Of a stretch of 64,000 bases of DNA, positions 20,503-28,744 are shown in pieces. This DNA comes from Xanthobacteraceae bacterium (GTDB lineage Bacteria > Pseudomonadota > Alphaproteobacteria > Rhizobiales > Xanthobacteraceae), in contig JARBUD010000013.1 of NCBI GenBank assembly GCA_029239875.1, positions 62,001 through 126,000 of the forward strand, written 5' to 3'. Position 1 is the stretch's first letter, and each line of letters starts with the position of its first letter. The position numbers and the translations under genes are program-made. The notes under the pieces were generated by a model that was not told where the DNA came from, did not search any database, and saw only the letters and a program-made list of their open reading frames with translations.

Positions 20503-21048
20503 ATGAGCCTCGTGGAAGAACAGTTGGGCGGCCTGATGCGGAAGTCGCTGGCGGGCGACGCCGGTGCCTATCGCGTGCTCCTCGGCGAGCTCGGCAGCCT
20601 GCTGCACAGATATTTCGCGCGGCGCCTCGGCCGGGATTCGGCGGATGTCGAGGATCTGGTGCAGGACACTCTCATGGCGGTGCATGCCAAGCGCGCGACC
20701 TACGACGTCGGCCAGCCCTTCACCGTCTGGATCCACGCCATCGCGCGCTACAAGCTGATCGACCATGCCCGCTACCGGCGCATCCGCGTGACCGTGCCGC
20801 TGGAGGAGGACGAAGCCGTCTTCGCCTCGGACGACGTCGAGGCGGCGATGGCCCGTCGCGATCTCGACGCCATGCTGGACACCCTGCCGGCACAGCCGCG
20901 CACGCTGATCCGCGAGGTGAAGATCGAAGGGCGCAGCGTCGCCGAGACCGCCGAGAAGACCGGGCTGTCGGAAGCCGCCGTGAAGGTCGGCGTTCACCGC
21001 GGGCTGAAGGCGCTCGCGGCCCGTTTTGGAGGAGCCAAGCACCCGTGA
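20503..21048 (+). CDS. ECF sigma factor, SigF type (NrsF-linked)
   Basis: A 181-residue sigma-70 family factor with region 2 (RDSADVEDLVQDTLMAVHAKR, about 45-65, then FTVWIHAIARYKLIDHAR) and region 4 (about 125-178, VAETAEKTGLSEAAVKVGVHRG). The next gene encodes an NrsF/DUF1109 membrane anti-sigma factor with overlapping start, which places it in the SigF group known to respond to oxidative, hypochlorite or heavy-metal stress. The start at 20503 is chosen because the twin promoter ends at 20483. Confidence 0.92.
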   Translation: MSLVEEQLGGLMRKSLAGDAGAYRVLLGELGSLLHRYFARRLGRDSADVEDLVQDTLMAVHAKRATYDVGQPFTVWIHAIARYKLIDHARYRRIRVTVPLEEDEAVFASDDVEAAMARRDLDAMLDTLPAQPRTLIREVKIEGRSVAETAEKTGLSEAAVKVGVHRGLKALAARFGGAKHP

Positions 21049-21689
21049 CCGCGACGCCCGAACTGATCGACGCCCTGGTGGCGGATTTGCGCCCCGTGCC
21101 CGCCGGCACGGTGTGGCGGCGCATCGCCATCGGCGTGGGCGTCGGCGGGCTCGTATCGGCGGTGCTCATGGTGCTCTGGCTGGGCCTGCGGGCCGACCTC
21201 GCCGACGCGGTATGGACCACGAGCTATTGGGCCAAGTTCATCTACCCGCTGCTGCTCGGCATCGCCGGCGTGCTGGCGGTGGAGCGGCTGGGGCGACCCG
21301 GCGGCCGGGCGAAGCGCGCCGCGCGGCTCGCCGTCGCCGCGGTGGTGGCGGTCCTGCTGCTGGCGGTGGCCCAGTTCATGAACAGCCCGCCGGAGATGTA
21401 CCGGGGCCTGCTGATGGGCTCTTCGGCCATGCTTTGCCCGTTCTACATCGTCTCGCTGGCGACGCCGATCTATCTCGGCCTGCTCTGGGTGCTGCGCGGG
21501 CTGGCGCCGACGCGCCTCGCCGTCGCCGGGGCGGGCGCAGGGCTGCTGGCAGGCGGCGTCGGCGCCTGGATCTACGCTTTCCACTGCGGCGAGACCGCCA
21601 TGCCCTTCCTCGCCACCTGGTACAGCCTCGGCATCGTCGCCTCGGTGGCGCTCGGCGCCCTCGTCGGACGCTACGTGCTGCGCTGGTGA
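21045..21689 (+). CDS. nrsF: NrsF/DUF1109-type membrane anti-sigma factor
   Basis: A 214-residue inner-membrane protein with six predicted helices, starting with GTG that overlaps the stop of the sigma factor gene (GTGA). The N-terminal LIDALVADLRPVPAGTVWRRIA and two single cysteines in membrane-proximal positions (MLCPFYIVSLATP and FHCGETAMPF) match NrsF family proteins. In that family, cysteine chemistry releases the sigma factor. It should sequester the 20503 sigma factor at the membrane. Confidence 0.92.
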   Translation: MTATPELIDALVADLRPVPAGTVWRRIAIGVGVGGLVSAVLMVLWLGLRADLADAVWTTSYWAKFIYPLLLGIAGVLAVERLGRPGGRAKRAARLAVAAVVAVLLLAVAQFMNSPPEMYRGLLMGSSAMLCPFYIVSLATPIYLGLLWVLRGLAPTRLAVAGAGAGLLAGGVGAWIYAFHCGETAMPFLATWYSLGIVASVALGALVGRYVLRW

Positions 21690-21761
21690 TCCGCCGTTGA
21701 CGCGGCGCGGGCGAGCCGGGACATTCCTTGCCGACGCAGAGCTCGCTCAGGGAGAGGTGAA

Positions 21762-22157
21762 ATGGCGCCGCAGTTTCTCATGGTTCCCGGCGCGCCGACG
21801 CCGGTCGCGCCGTTCAGCCACGCGGTGGAGGTCGACGGCTGGGTCTTCGTCACCGGGCAGATGCCGACCTGGCCGGACGACGACGCCCGTCCCCTGCCCG
21901 ACGGCGCCGAGGCGCAGACGCGGCGGGTGATGGACAACCTCGCTCTGGTGCTGGCCGGGCTCGGGCTCGACCTGTCGCATGCGGTGCAGGCGCGGGTCTA
22001 TCTCACCGAGTTCAAACGCGACTATCCGGCGATGAACGCCGCCTACGCGTCCTATTTCCCGCCCGACCGGCGGCCGGCGCGCACCTGCGTCGGCGTCACC
22101 GGCCTCGCTCGCGACGCGCTGGTGGAAATCGACCTCGTGGCGCGGCGGCCGGGCTGA
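21762..22157 (+). CDS. RidA/YjgF-family protein
   Basis: A 131-residue soluble protein of the Rid family (trimeric chorismate-mutase-like fold). Canonical RidA hydrolyses enamine/imine intermediates. Motifs are VEVDGWVFVTGQMP, ARVYLTEFKRDYPAMNAAYASYF and RPARTCVGVTGLARDALVEIDLVA cut to its conserved Arg at ARTCV. It may belong to a Rid subgroup other than RidA itself. It has its own ribosome-binding site (GGGAGAGGTG). The 72-base gap from nrsF leaves co-transcription possible. Confidence 0.88.
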   Translation: MAPQFLMVPGAPTPVAPFSHAVEVDGWVFVTGQMPTWPDDDARPLPDGAEAQTRRVMDNLALVLAGLGLDLSHAVQARVYLTEFKRDYPAMNAAYASYFPPDRRPARTCVGVTGLARDALVEIDLVARRPG

Positions 22158-22190
22158 GCCTCGCCGCCACGCCGTCATTTCAGGACGGTA

Positions 22191-22508
22191 TCAGATTTTC
22201 ACGTCGCTGCCGGTGGCCGTGCCGGTGCTGGGGGCCGAGGGCGTCGAGCCATCGGCCGCCGCCGGCGGCTTGTCGCGGCGGATGATGATGTCGCCATTGT
22301 CCTGCACCTCGGGCATCGAATAGGGCACGAAGCTCTTGATGTAGTCGATGGCCTCGGTCGCCGCGTCGGAAAGCGACTTCTCGATCTTGTCGAACGAGCT
22401 CGGCGGCTCGGTGGACTGGCCGCCGGACTGCGCGAGGGCGGCGGGCGCCGCCGCCATCAGCACCGATCCGGCAAGGCTGAGCGCCTTGAGATGTCTGGCG
22501 ATGTTCAT
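22191..22508 (-). CDS. small secreted protein of unknown function
   Basis: A 105-residue protein with a clear signal peptide (1-27, AALA|QS), a short amphipathic helix (FDKIEKSLSDAATEAIDYIKSF), a 'VQDNGDIIIRRDKPP' strand and a Ser/Thr/Pro-rich tail. No family was recognised. It is on the same strand as the membrane protein upstream, with a 32-base gap, and likely ends that transcript. Confidence 0.6.
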   Translation of the reverse strand: MNIARHLKALSLAGSVLMAAAPAALAQSGGQSTEPPSSFDKIEKSLSDAATEAIDYIKSFVPYSMPEVQDNGDIIIRRDKPPAAADGSTPSAPSTGTATGSDVKI

Positions 22509-22540
22509 GGCCTTCTCCTCGTCACGGCGGATGGTCCGCC

Positions 22541-23152
22541 TCAATTGATCTTGAGCACGACACGCTCCGACCGCCGGCGCAGCGCGCCGACAATGAGCAA
22601 CAACACAAGGAAGATCCAAAAGTTCAGCCGGTTGGCCACCCAGCCGGCATAGAAGAACAGGTAGACCGTCGCATAGGCGCCCCACACGACGATCACCACG
22701 TTGCGTATGCCGTGGGCGAAGGCGCGGCGCGACCGGTAGAGCAGCACCGGTCCGTAGAAGACCAGCCCGCCCAGCAGCAGCACCGCGAGGCCGGCGAGGC
22801 TCGGCAGCTTGCCGGAGAACGGCCGGACGAAGATCGCCGAGAGATCATAGGCGAGCGGGTTGGCGGGCCCGGCGAGGAACTGGCCGAAGCTCATGTCCCA
22901 TGGGCCGCCCTTGCGGAAGATCTCGCCGGGGTCGAGCAGGCCCCAATGGACGTTGGAGGTCAGCACGACGACGCCGGCGAATATGCCGATGGCGAGCGAG
23001 AGCATCTCGATATAGGGCGTGGCCGGCAGCTGGCAGTCCTGCACGGCATTGACGGCGCGGCACGAGGCAGCGAGCAGCGCGAACGGAAAGATCGCCAGCG
23101 CCGCCGCCTGGGCCGCCAGTCCGATCGCCATGAGCGCGAGTTCGCTTCCCAT
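22541..23152 (-). CDS. integral membrane protein of unknown function
   Basis: A 203-residue protein with about five hydrophobic segments, separated by a loop containing CRAVNAVQDCQLPATPY (a likely periplasmic cysteine pair) and WGLLDPGEIFRKGGPWDMSFG. It ends in a positively charged tail. The start is ATG 23152; a GTG three bases upstream is possible. No family recognised. It is part of a minus-strand run of envelope genes (29628 down to 22191). Confidence 0.6.
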   Translation of the reverse strand: MGSELALMAIGLAAQAAALAIFPFALLAASCRAVNAVQDCQLPATPYIEMLSLAIGIFAGVVVLTSNVHWGLLDPGEIFRKGGPWDMSFGQFLAGPANPLAYDLSAIFVRPFSGKLPSLAGLAVLLLGGLVFYGPVLLYRSRRAFAHGIRNVVIVVWGAYATVYLFFYAGWVANRLNFWIFLVLLLIVGALRRRSERVVLKIN

Positions 23153-23247
23153 CACCTCTTCGCCGTCTTCGTTCCGGCATGCGAGACGCCGGTATGCCCT
23201 TGCCGCATGATCCTACCGGCCGATATCGACGCTGCGGTGACGCCGCG

Positions 23248-23499
23248 TCACAGCCGGCAATCCTCAGGCGCCCCCCGCCCCGGCGTGTCGCAATTGCCGG
23301 GCATCGACTGCGCGGGGACCCGGGGATCGAAGGAGCGGTCGACGATGTCGCTCGCCTTCAGCACCATCCAGATCACCACCAGGAAGGCGATGACCCCGGC
23401 GAGGCCGAGCACGACGAAGCGCGCCCGATACAGAATCAGCACCACGGCGATGGCCAGCGGGAGCAGGACGAAGCCGATAACGAACAGCGTCTCAAGCAT
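23248..23499 (-). CDS. small two-helix membrane protein
   Basis: An 83-residue protein with two adjacent transmembrane segments (residues 4-23 and 27-48) and a short polar tail carrying two cysteines (GNCDTPGRGAPEDCRL). Family unknown. It lies between the membrane protein 22541-23152 and the TPR protein 23594-24712 on the same strand. Confidence 0.55.
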   Translation of the reverse strand: MLETLFVIGFVLLPLAIAVVLILYRARFVVLGLAGVIAFLVVIWMVLKASDIVDRSFDPRVPAQSMPGNCDTPGRGAPEDCRL

Positions 23500-23593
23500 G
23501 CCACCGAGGCCCCAATCCGCGACGCCCGCCGCTGCGTCCGATCACGTCCTCCTTAGAACGCCGGTCGGCGGAAAGGAAGCCCGCCGAGCGGCC

Positions 23594-24712
23594 TCACTGC
23601 ACCGTCGCGGTCGTGCCGTTCTTCACGCCGAGCGCCTTCTCCTTTTCGAGATAAGCCTGCGACACCGGGTTGAGCTTCAGCGCCTTCTCGATGTGCTCCT
23701 GCGCCTTCCCGGGCTGGCCGGTGCGCTCATAGAGGTCGGCGAGCTTGGCCTGCAGCTTGTCGTCGTGCGGGTCGATCTGCACCGCCGCCTCATACTGGAT
23801 GACGGCGTCGTCGAGCAGGCCGCGCTCGATCAACATGTCGCCCCAGGCGGTGCGGCTGACCAGGTAGTTCGGATTCTCCTTCACCGCACGGGCGAAGTAG
23901 ACGTCGGCGCGGTCATAATCCTTCCGGCCGGCATGGATGATGGCGAGATTGATCAGCGGATAGAGGAACTCGGGCTGCTGGCGCAGCGCCGCGTTGAGCT
24001 GCTCGATCGCCTTGTCGTATTCCTGCTGGCGCTGCTCGGGGGTGAGCGTCTTGTCGCGCTCGGCCCTGAGCATGCTCATGCGCCCTAGCAGGCCGTAGGC
24101 GAGGAAGTGCTGCTCCGGCGGCTGGGTCTCGAGGAACTTCTTGATCGTCTCGTTGGTCTTGGGGAAGTCGAACTGCCCCGCCGCCAGCTCGGTGCGGCGG
24201 TGATACAGGGCGATGACATAAGGGTTGATGTATTCGAGGATCTGGACGCCGCCCTCATGCAGCAGGCCGTCGAGGTCGTCGGACTTGCCGCGCACGACGA
24301 TCAGCTTGACGGGCTCGTCTTCCTTCTTGGTGTAGATGCGGATGATCAGCTGGGTCTCGCTGCCGACCTCGGTGATCTCGCCATTGATGTAGTACTTGAT
24401 GAGACCGAGCACGTTGCGCGTGCCGTTGATCAGCAGGCCGACCTCGAAATAATCCTCGAAGGCGCTGATGCCCTTCTCGACGCCGCCTTCGTCGATGTTG
24501 ATCGCCTGCAACTCGGAAGCGGCGGCGACGCTGAGCTCGCGCAGTTCGTCGGTCAGGATGCGGGTGGCGACGGTCGAGGTATAGCCGGTCCATTCGCGGA
24601 CCTGCGGAACATAGACCTTCTCGATGACGATATCTTCGCCGACGAACAACGCCGCGACGAAGACCATCGCCGCGGCCACGGCCGGCAAAGTGAAGACGCC
24701 GAAATCCAACAT
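23594..24712 (-). CDS. membrane-anchored TPR-repeat protein
   Basis: A 372-residue protein with one N-terminal transmembrane helix (about 5-25). A domain of unknown fold follows at about 30-170 (ELQAINIDEGGVEKGISAFE, LIIRIYTKKEDEPVKLIVVR). Several TPR repeats occupy about 215-360 (PLINLAIIHAGRKDYDRADVYF, TAWGDMLIERGLLDDAVIQY, AKLADLYERTGQPGKAQEHI). TPRs act as protein scaffolds. It lies 56 bases downstream of the formyltransferase-like gene and is likely in that operon. Confidence 0.75.
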   Translation of the reverse strand: MLDFGVFTLPAVAAAMVFVAALFVGEDIVIEKVYVPQVREWTGYTSTVATRILTDELRELSVAAASELQAINIDEGGVEKGISAFEDYFEVGLLINGTRNVLGLIKYYINGEITEVGSETQLIIRIYTKKEDEPVKLIVVRGKSDDLDGLLHEGGVQILEYINPYVIALYHRRTELAAGQFDFPKTNETIKKFLETQPPEQHFLAYGLLGRMSMLRAERDKTLTPEQRQQEYDKAIEQLNAALRQQPEFLYPLINLAIIHAGRKDYDRADVYFARAVKENPNYLVSRTAWGDMLIERGLLDDAVIQYEAAVQIDPHDDKLQAKLADLYERTGQPGKAQEHIEKALKLNPVSQAYLEKEKALGVKNGTTATVQ

Positions 24713-24768
24713 TCAAGCCCCCGACCTACAGTTCCCGCCAACTGGCGCCGCGCCCGACGCCGTGTCCT

Positions 24769-25617
24769 CTACACCCCATCGGCAACTACCGGCACTTCTT
24801 CGCAAATGCCGAAGCGGCCGAGCAGATCCCGATATTCCTCCACCGCGATCAACGACAGCCCGGCCGCGCGGAAGCGCTCGAATTCTGCCGGCGTCGGATA
24901 ACTGTTCGACTTTACCTTGGAACTCCCTTGCGGAACAGCCGCCACGCGGCCCCCGCCGAGCAAGTTTTCGACCAGGTCGTTAATCAGCCGGTTGCCCAGC
25001 AAATGGCTGTCGAGATTGTGCGCGAAGGCGGAGCGGCCGGGCATCAGCGGCACCCGTCCCTCGGCGACCAGCGGTCCGCTGTCGATGCCGGCGTCGACGA
25101 GATGCACCGAGCAGCCGAGCTCGGCCTCGCCGGCCAGCATCGAGAAGAAATGCGGGTAGAGCCCGGCATAGCCCGGCAGGCTGCCCGGATGCACGTTGAC
25201 GATGCCGTGGCGCGGCACGCCGAACAGCCCCGGCGGGATGAGGAAGCTGAACCGCGCGGAGACGACGAGGTCGGGCGCGAACCCGGCGACGGCGTCAGTG
25301 AGGGCCGGGTCGTCCACCCCATGCGCCACCGACAGCGTGAAGCCATGATGCGCCGCCAGCTGCGCCGGCGTCATGAGCGCGCCCGGCCGGGCGTCCGGCC
25401 CCGCCGCGTCGAGACGCGGGAAGAGCGTGCCGAACGGCAGGTCGCGCTCGAAATACTTCATCTGCCTCAACTCGGGCACGGCGAGCTCGACGGCGCGCGT
25501 GCGCTCGGCCAGCACGACGCGCAGCCGGCAACCGGGCAGCGCGGCGAGGCGGGCGACGAGGTCGTTCAGGAACACCGTCGCGGTCAGGTCGCGCTTGCTG
25601 AGGATGAGGATATTCAC
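24769..25617 (-). CDS. formyltransferase-family protein
   Basis: A 282-residue protein with the formyl-transferase N-terminal fold. The catalytic loop region reads NVHPGSLPGYAGLYPHFFSM followed by the conserved Asp in SVHLVDAGIDSGPLV. These correspond to the N-H-P-S-x-L-P and HxVxxxxDxGP motifs of methionyl-tRNA and sugar formyltransferases, which use 10-formyl-tetrahydrofolate. It lacks the C-terminal Fmt domain, so its substrate is not tRNA-Met by default. The GTG start overlaps the stop of the binding-protein gene (GTGA). Confidence 0.75.
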   Translation of the reverse strand: MNILILSKRDLTATVFLNDLVARLAALPGCRLRVVLAERTRAVELAVPELRQMKYFERDLPFGTLFPRLDAAGPDARPGALMTPAQLAAHHGFTLSVAHGVDDPALTDAVAGFAPDLVVSARFSFLIPPGLFGVPRHGIVNVHPGSLPGYAGLYPHFFSMLAGEAELGCSVHLVDAGIDSGPLVAEGRVPLMPGRSAFAHNLDSHLLGNRLINDLVENLLGGGRVAAVPQGSSKVKSNSYPTPAEFERFRAAGLSLIAVEEYRDLLGRFGICEEVPVVADGV

Positions 25618-26672
25618 GGCTTCGCCCCGCTTGCCGTCTTGTCCGTCTTGATCACCTCGATGGCGTTCATCAGCAGCAGCGGCGGGTAGAGCTCCAGCTT
25701 GCGCGCCACCTGCATGTTGACGATCAGCGAGAAGCGGCTGAGCGCCTCCACCGGGATGTCCTCGGGCTTGCGCCCCTCGACCAGGATCTGCTCGGCCCGC
25801 GTGCCGGTGAGCTGGCCGACCGTGTAGTAGCGGCTGACCAGCCCGAGCAGCGCGTCGGATTCCACCACCGGCACCTCGCCCGCCGCCGCCACCGGGACGC
25901 CGTGCTCCACCGCCGCGCGGGTGAAGACGTCGCGATTGTTCAGGATGAAGGAGGAGGAGCCGATATAGATGAGGTCGACCTTCTCGGCGGCGAGCGCGGC
26001 GACGACCTCCGGCAGGCTGGCGGCGACCGGCTTGCCGGCGTCGTCGCGCGGCACCGGCTTCGCCACCACCTCGAAATCCATCTTCTGCCCCAGCGCCCGC
26101 ACCTTCTCGACCGAGGCGACCGCATTCACCTCGTCCTCGTTATAGGCGATGCCGATGCGGCGGACCGGGAGGTAGGAGCGGATGGCCCGGATCTGCGTCT
26201 CCTCCGGCACGATCACCAGCGTGCCGGTGACGTTGCGCCCGGGCTTCTCCAGATCGGCCACCACCCGCGCCGCCACGGGATCTGTGACGATCATGAACAA
26301 TGTCGGGATGTCGGTGAGATGACGCGCCGGGTCGACCTTGTCGTATTCCCCGACCATGCCGAGCGTCGCCGTGGTTCCCCAGGTGACGACGAGGTCGACC
26401 TTCAGCGCGCGCGCCTCGGCGACGAGATCGGGAAACTTCAGGTTCAGCGTGCCGGCCTGCCGGATGAAGTACTGCACCGGCACGCGGCGCGCGGCGAGAT
26501 AGTCCTGGAAGCCGCGGCAGGCGTCCTCGCAGCCGCGCCACAGCACCATCATCACCTTGAAGGGCGGCCGGCTCGCCGGCTCTGCCGCGGAGGCGGCCGG
26601 CGCCAGCACCGCCAGCAGCATCAGCGCCAGCGCGAGGCAGACGGCAAGGGAGCTGGTGCGAGGCGCGCTCAT
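25614..26672 (-). CDS. orphan periplasmic substrate-binding protein (ABC_sub_bind type)
   Basis: A 352-residue protein with a signal peptide (1-30) and the two-lobe periplasmic binding fold of the TrpX-like ABC_sub_bind family (VDLVVTWGTTATLGMV, IPTLFMIVTDPVAARVV, GRNVTGTLVIVPEETQIRAI, VDLIYIGSSSFILNN). A cysteine pair (GCEDAC) follows the first strand. No ABC permease or ATPase is encoded next to it. It overlaps a sensor-MFS fusion gene and a formyltransferase gene by four bases each. It therefore probably hands its ligand to, or signals through, the neighbouring sensors (inference). Confidence 0.8.
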   Translation of the reverse strand: MSAPRTSSLAVCLALALMLLAVLAPAASAAEPASRPPFKVMMVLWRGCEDACRGFQDYLAARRVPVQYFIRQAGTLNLKFPDLVAEARALKVDLVVTWGTTATLGMVGEYDKVDPARHLTDIPTLFMIVTDPVAARVVADLEKPGRNVTGTLVIVPEETQIRAIRSYLPVRRIGIAYNEDEVNAVASVEKVRALGQKMDFEVVAKPVPRDDAGKPVAASLPEVVAALAAEKVDLIYIGSSSFILNNRDVFTRAAVEHGVPVAAAGEVPVVESDALLGLVSRYYTVGQLTGTRAEQILVEGRKPEDIPVEALSRFSLIVNMQVARKLELYPPLLLMNAIEVIKTDKTASGAKP

Positions 26673-28744
26673 GCCGGCGCCCCGATCTTCGCCGCGCGGG
26701 GCCGGGCGATGAGGAGGACCGGGGCGGTGAGCGCGATCAGCGCGCCGATCAGCATCAGCGCCCCCGTATAGCCGAAGCGATAGGCGAAGGCCGCCACCAT
26801 CAGCGGCCCGACCACGCTGCCGATGCGCTCCAGCATGCGCATCACGCCGAGCACCGTGGTCTGCCCGACCTTCTCGATTTCGGCGGCGCAGATCTCCGGC
26901 ACCAGCGCGATCTGCGGCGAGATCGAGATGGCGTGCGCCACCGCCACCGCCAGCACCGCCGCGGCGACGCCGTAGATGTCGGAGCGCAGCCACAGGACGA
27001 ACATGGCGAGCCCCGACAGCAGCGTGCCGGCGAAGACCAACGACAGGCCGTGGCCGCGCTGGTCGGCAAGGCGGCTGACCCATGGGCCGAGCATCACGAT
27101 GACCAGCGAATAGAGGATCATCACCCGCGCCGTCTCGGCCTCGGAGACATGCTGGCCGGCGAGGTAGAGCGGCACGGCGTAGAACAGAAAGCCGGTCAGC
27201 ACGATCTTGTTGGGGATCGCGGCGAACAGCACCAGCGCGAGGAAGCGCGGATTGCGCAGCGCGATGCGCAGGTCGCCGAGACGGAAGCGGCGCCCCTCCT
27301 CCTCGCCCTGCGTGCGTCCCATCAGGCGCAGCGCCAGCAGCCCCGCCACCAGCGCCAGCGCGGCGGCGCAGACGAACACCACCCGGTAGCCGGCCCGATC
27401 CGCGAGGATGCCGCCGATGGCGGTGCCGCAGATGCTGGCCGACATCAGCACGGTGACGAAGACCGAGATGCCCTGCGTGCGCTCGCCCCGGCTCGTCACC
27501 TGCACGATGAAGCCCTGGGCGGCGATGGTGCACATGCCGTAGCCGATGGCGCCCGCCGCACGGGCGGCGATCAGCTCCAGCACGCTGCGCGCGGCGGCGG
27601 CACCGACGAAGCCGATGATGGCGACGAGCAGCCCGGCGATGAAGATGCGGCGCGGCCCGTAGCGGTCCGACCAGGAGCCGGCAATCGGCGTCGCCAGCGC
27701 CAGCGTCGCCATGTAGATCGAGATCGGCAGGCTGATCAGCAGCTGCGGCGACAGCCAGGACACATTGGCTTCGAGCGAGGCGATGTAGAGCGGCAGGAAG
27801 GATTTCTGCAGCTCCTCCGCCATGACGAAGACGAAGAGCGGCAGCCGCACATCGGTGATCGAGGCGCGGATGCCGAAGCTGTCGATCGGCCCGTCGGTGA
27901 GGCCGAAGCGCTCGCCGATGGCGGCGACGCGGGCCCGCAGCGCGCCCCGGCCCTCGCTGCGCTCGACGAGGCGGCGATAGCGCTCGTTGAGCCCCTGCAC
28001 CAGCGCATTGAAGTGGCGCACCACCCGGCCGATGCCGTCATTGGCGCGATAGGCGATGCGCCGGTGCAGATTGCCCTTGCCGCCCGCCTCGACCGCGTCG
28101 ATGAGCTGGTTGAGCGGGCGCACGGTGCGCCCGGTGAGCAGCACCACGGCCATCTCGAAGGCAAGGAACAGCGCCACCAGAAGGACGATGAACACGTCCT
28201 GCGCCAGTTCCTCGAACTGGCGGTCGATGAAGCCTGCGTCGAGCACCATCGCCACCACGGCGGCGGTGTTGCCGTCCGGCCCTTCCGCGCGGCTGAGCAC
28301 GATCTGGCCGGCATCGTCCCATACGATCTCGCGGTCGATGCTGCCGAGCGCGAAGATGCTCACCGGCTGCTTCAGCCTCTGCGCCAGCGCCGGCGCGTCT
28401 TCCACATTGTCCACACCGGCGGCGAACACCAGCCTGCCGTCGCGGTCCAGCACCGCCGCGTCGGCGATCTCGGCATGGGTGGTCAGGATCTGGTCGAGAT
28501 AGGCCGGCACGCCGACCACCTTGTCGAGCGGAATGCCGTAGCCGAGCGCCCGCTCCACATCGAGCGTGGCGAGCTCGGCGACGGTATCGGCCTTCTGGGT
28601 GATCTCCGGCGACAGCACCGCCTCGAACAGCCGGTGCGTGCGCAGCGAGAGCAGGGTCGCCGCGGCAATGACGAGGGCGAGCGTGATCAAGAGGATGCGC
28701 GTGCGGATCCGCGCGACGTCGTCCGCCGCCACCGCCTCGCTCAC
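26669..28744 (-). CDS. sensor-HAMP-MFS transporter fusion protein
   Basis: A 691-residue protein joining two architectures. Residues 16-34 and 184-204 are transmembrane helices flanking a periplasmic sensory domain (35-183, with IADAAVLDRDGRLVFAAG typical of Cache/PAS-like sensors). Residues 205-260 form a HAMP linker (GRTVRPLNQLIDAVE, then RHFNALVQGLNERYRRL). Residues 298-691 are a full 12-helix major facilitator domain with motif A GSWSDRYGPRR. No kinase or cyclase domain is present. The start is GTG 28744, with a perfect AGGAGG and GTGA overlap with the upstream sensor gene. Ligand-gated transport is inferred. Confidence 0.82.
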   Translation of the reverse strand: MSEAVAADDVARIRTRILLITLALVIAAATLLSLRTHRLFEAVLSPEITQKADTVAELATLDVERALGYGIPLDKVVGVPAYLDQILTTHAEIADAAVLDRDGRLVFAAGVDNVEDAPALAQRLKQPVSIFALGSIDREIVWDDAGQIVLSRAEGPDGNTAAVVAMVLDAGFIDRQFEELAQDVFIVLLVALFLAFEMAVVLLTGRTVRPLNQLIDAVEAGGKGNLHRRIAYRANDGIGRVVRHFNALVQGLNERYRRLVERSEGRGALRARVAAIGERFGLTDGPIDSFGIRASITDVRLPLFVFVMAEELQKSFLPLYIASLEANVSWLSPQLLISLPISIYMATLALATPIAGSWSDRYGPRRIFIAGLLVAIIGFVGAAAARSVLELIAARAAGAIGYGMCTIAAQGFIVQVTSRGERTQGISVFVTVLMSASICGTAIGGILADRAGYRVVFVCAAALALVAGLLALRLMGRTQGEEEGRRFRLGDLRIALRNPRFLALVLFAAIPNKIVLTGFLFYAVPLYLAGQHVSEAETARVMILYSLVIVMLGPWVSRLADQRGHGLSLVFAGTLLSGLAMFVLWLRSDIYGVAAAVLAVAVAHAISISPQIALVPEICAAEIEKVGQTTVLGVMRMLERIGSVVGPLMVAAFAYRFGYTGALMLIGALIALTAPVLLIARPRAAKIGAPA

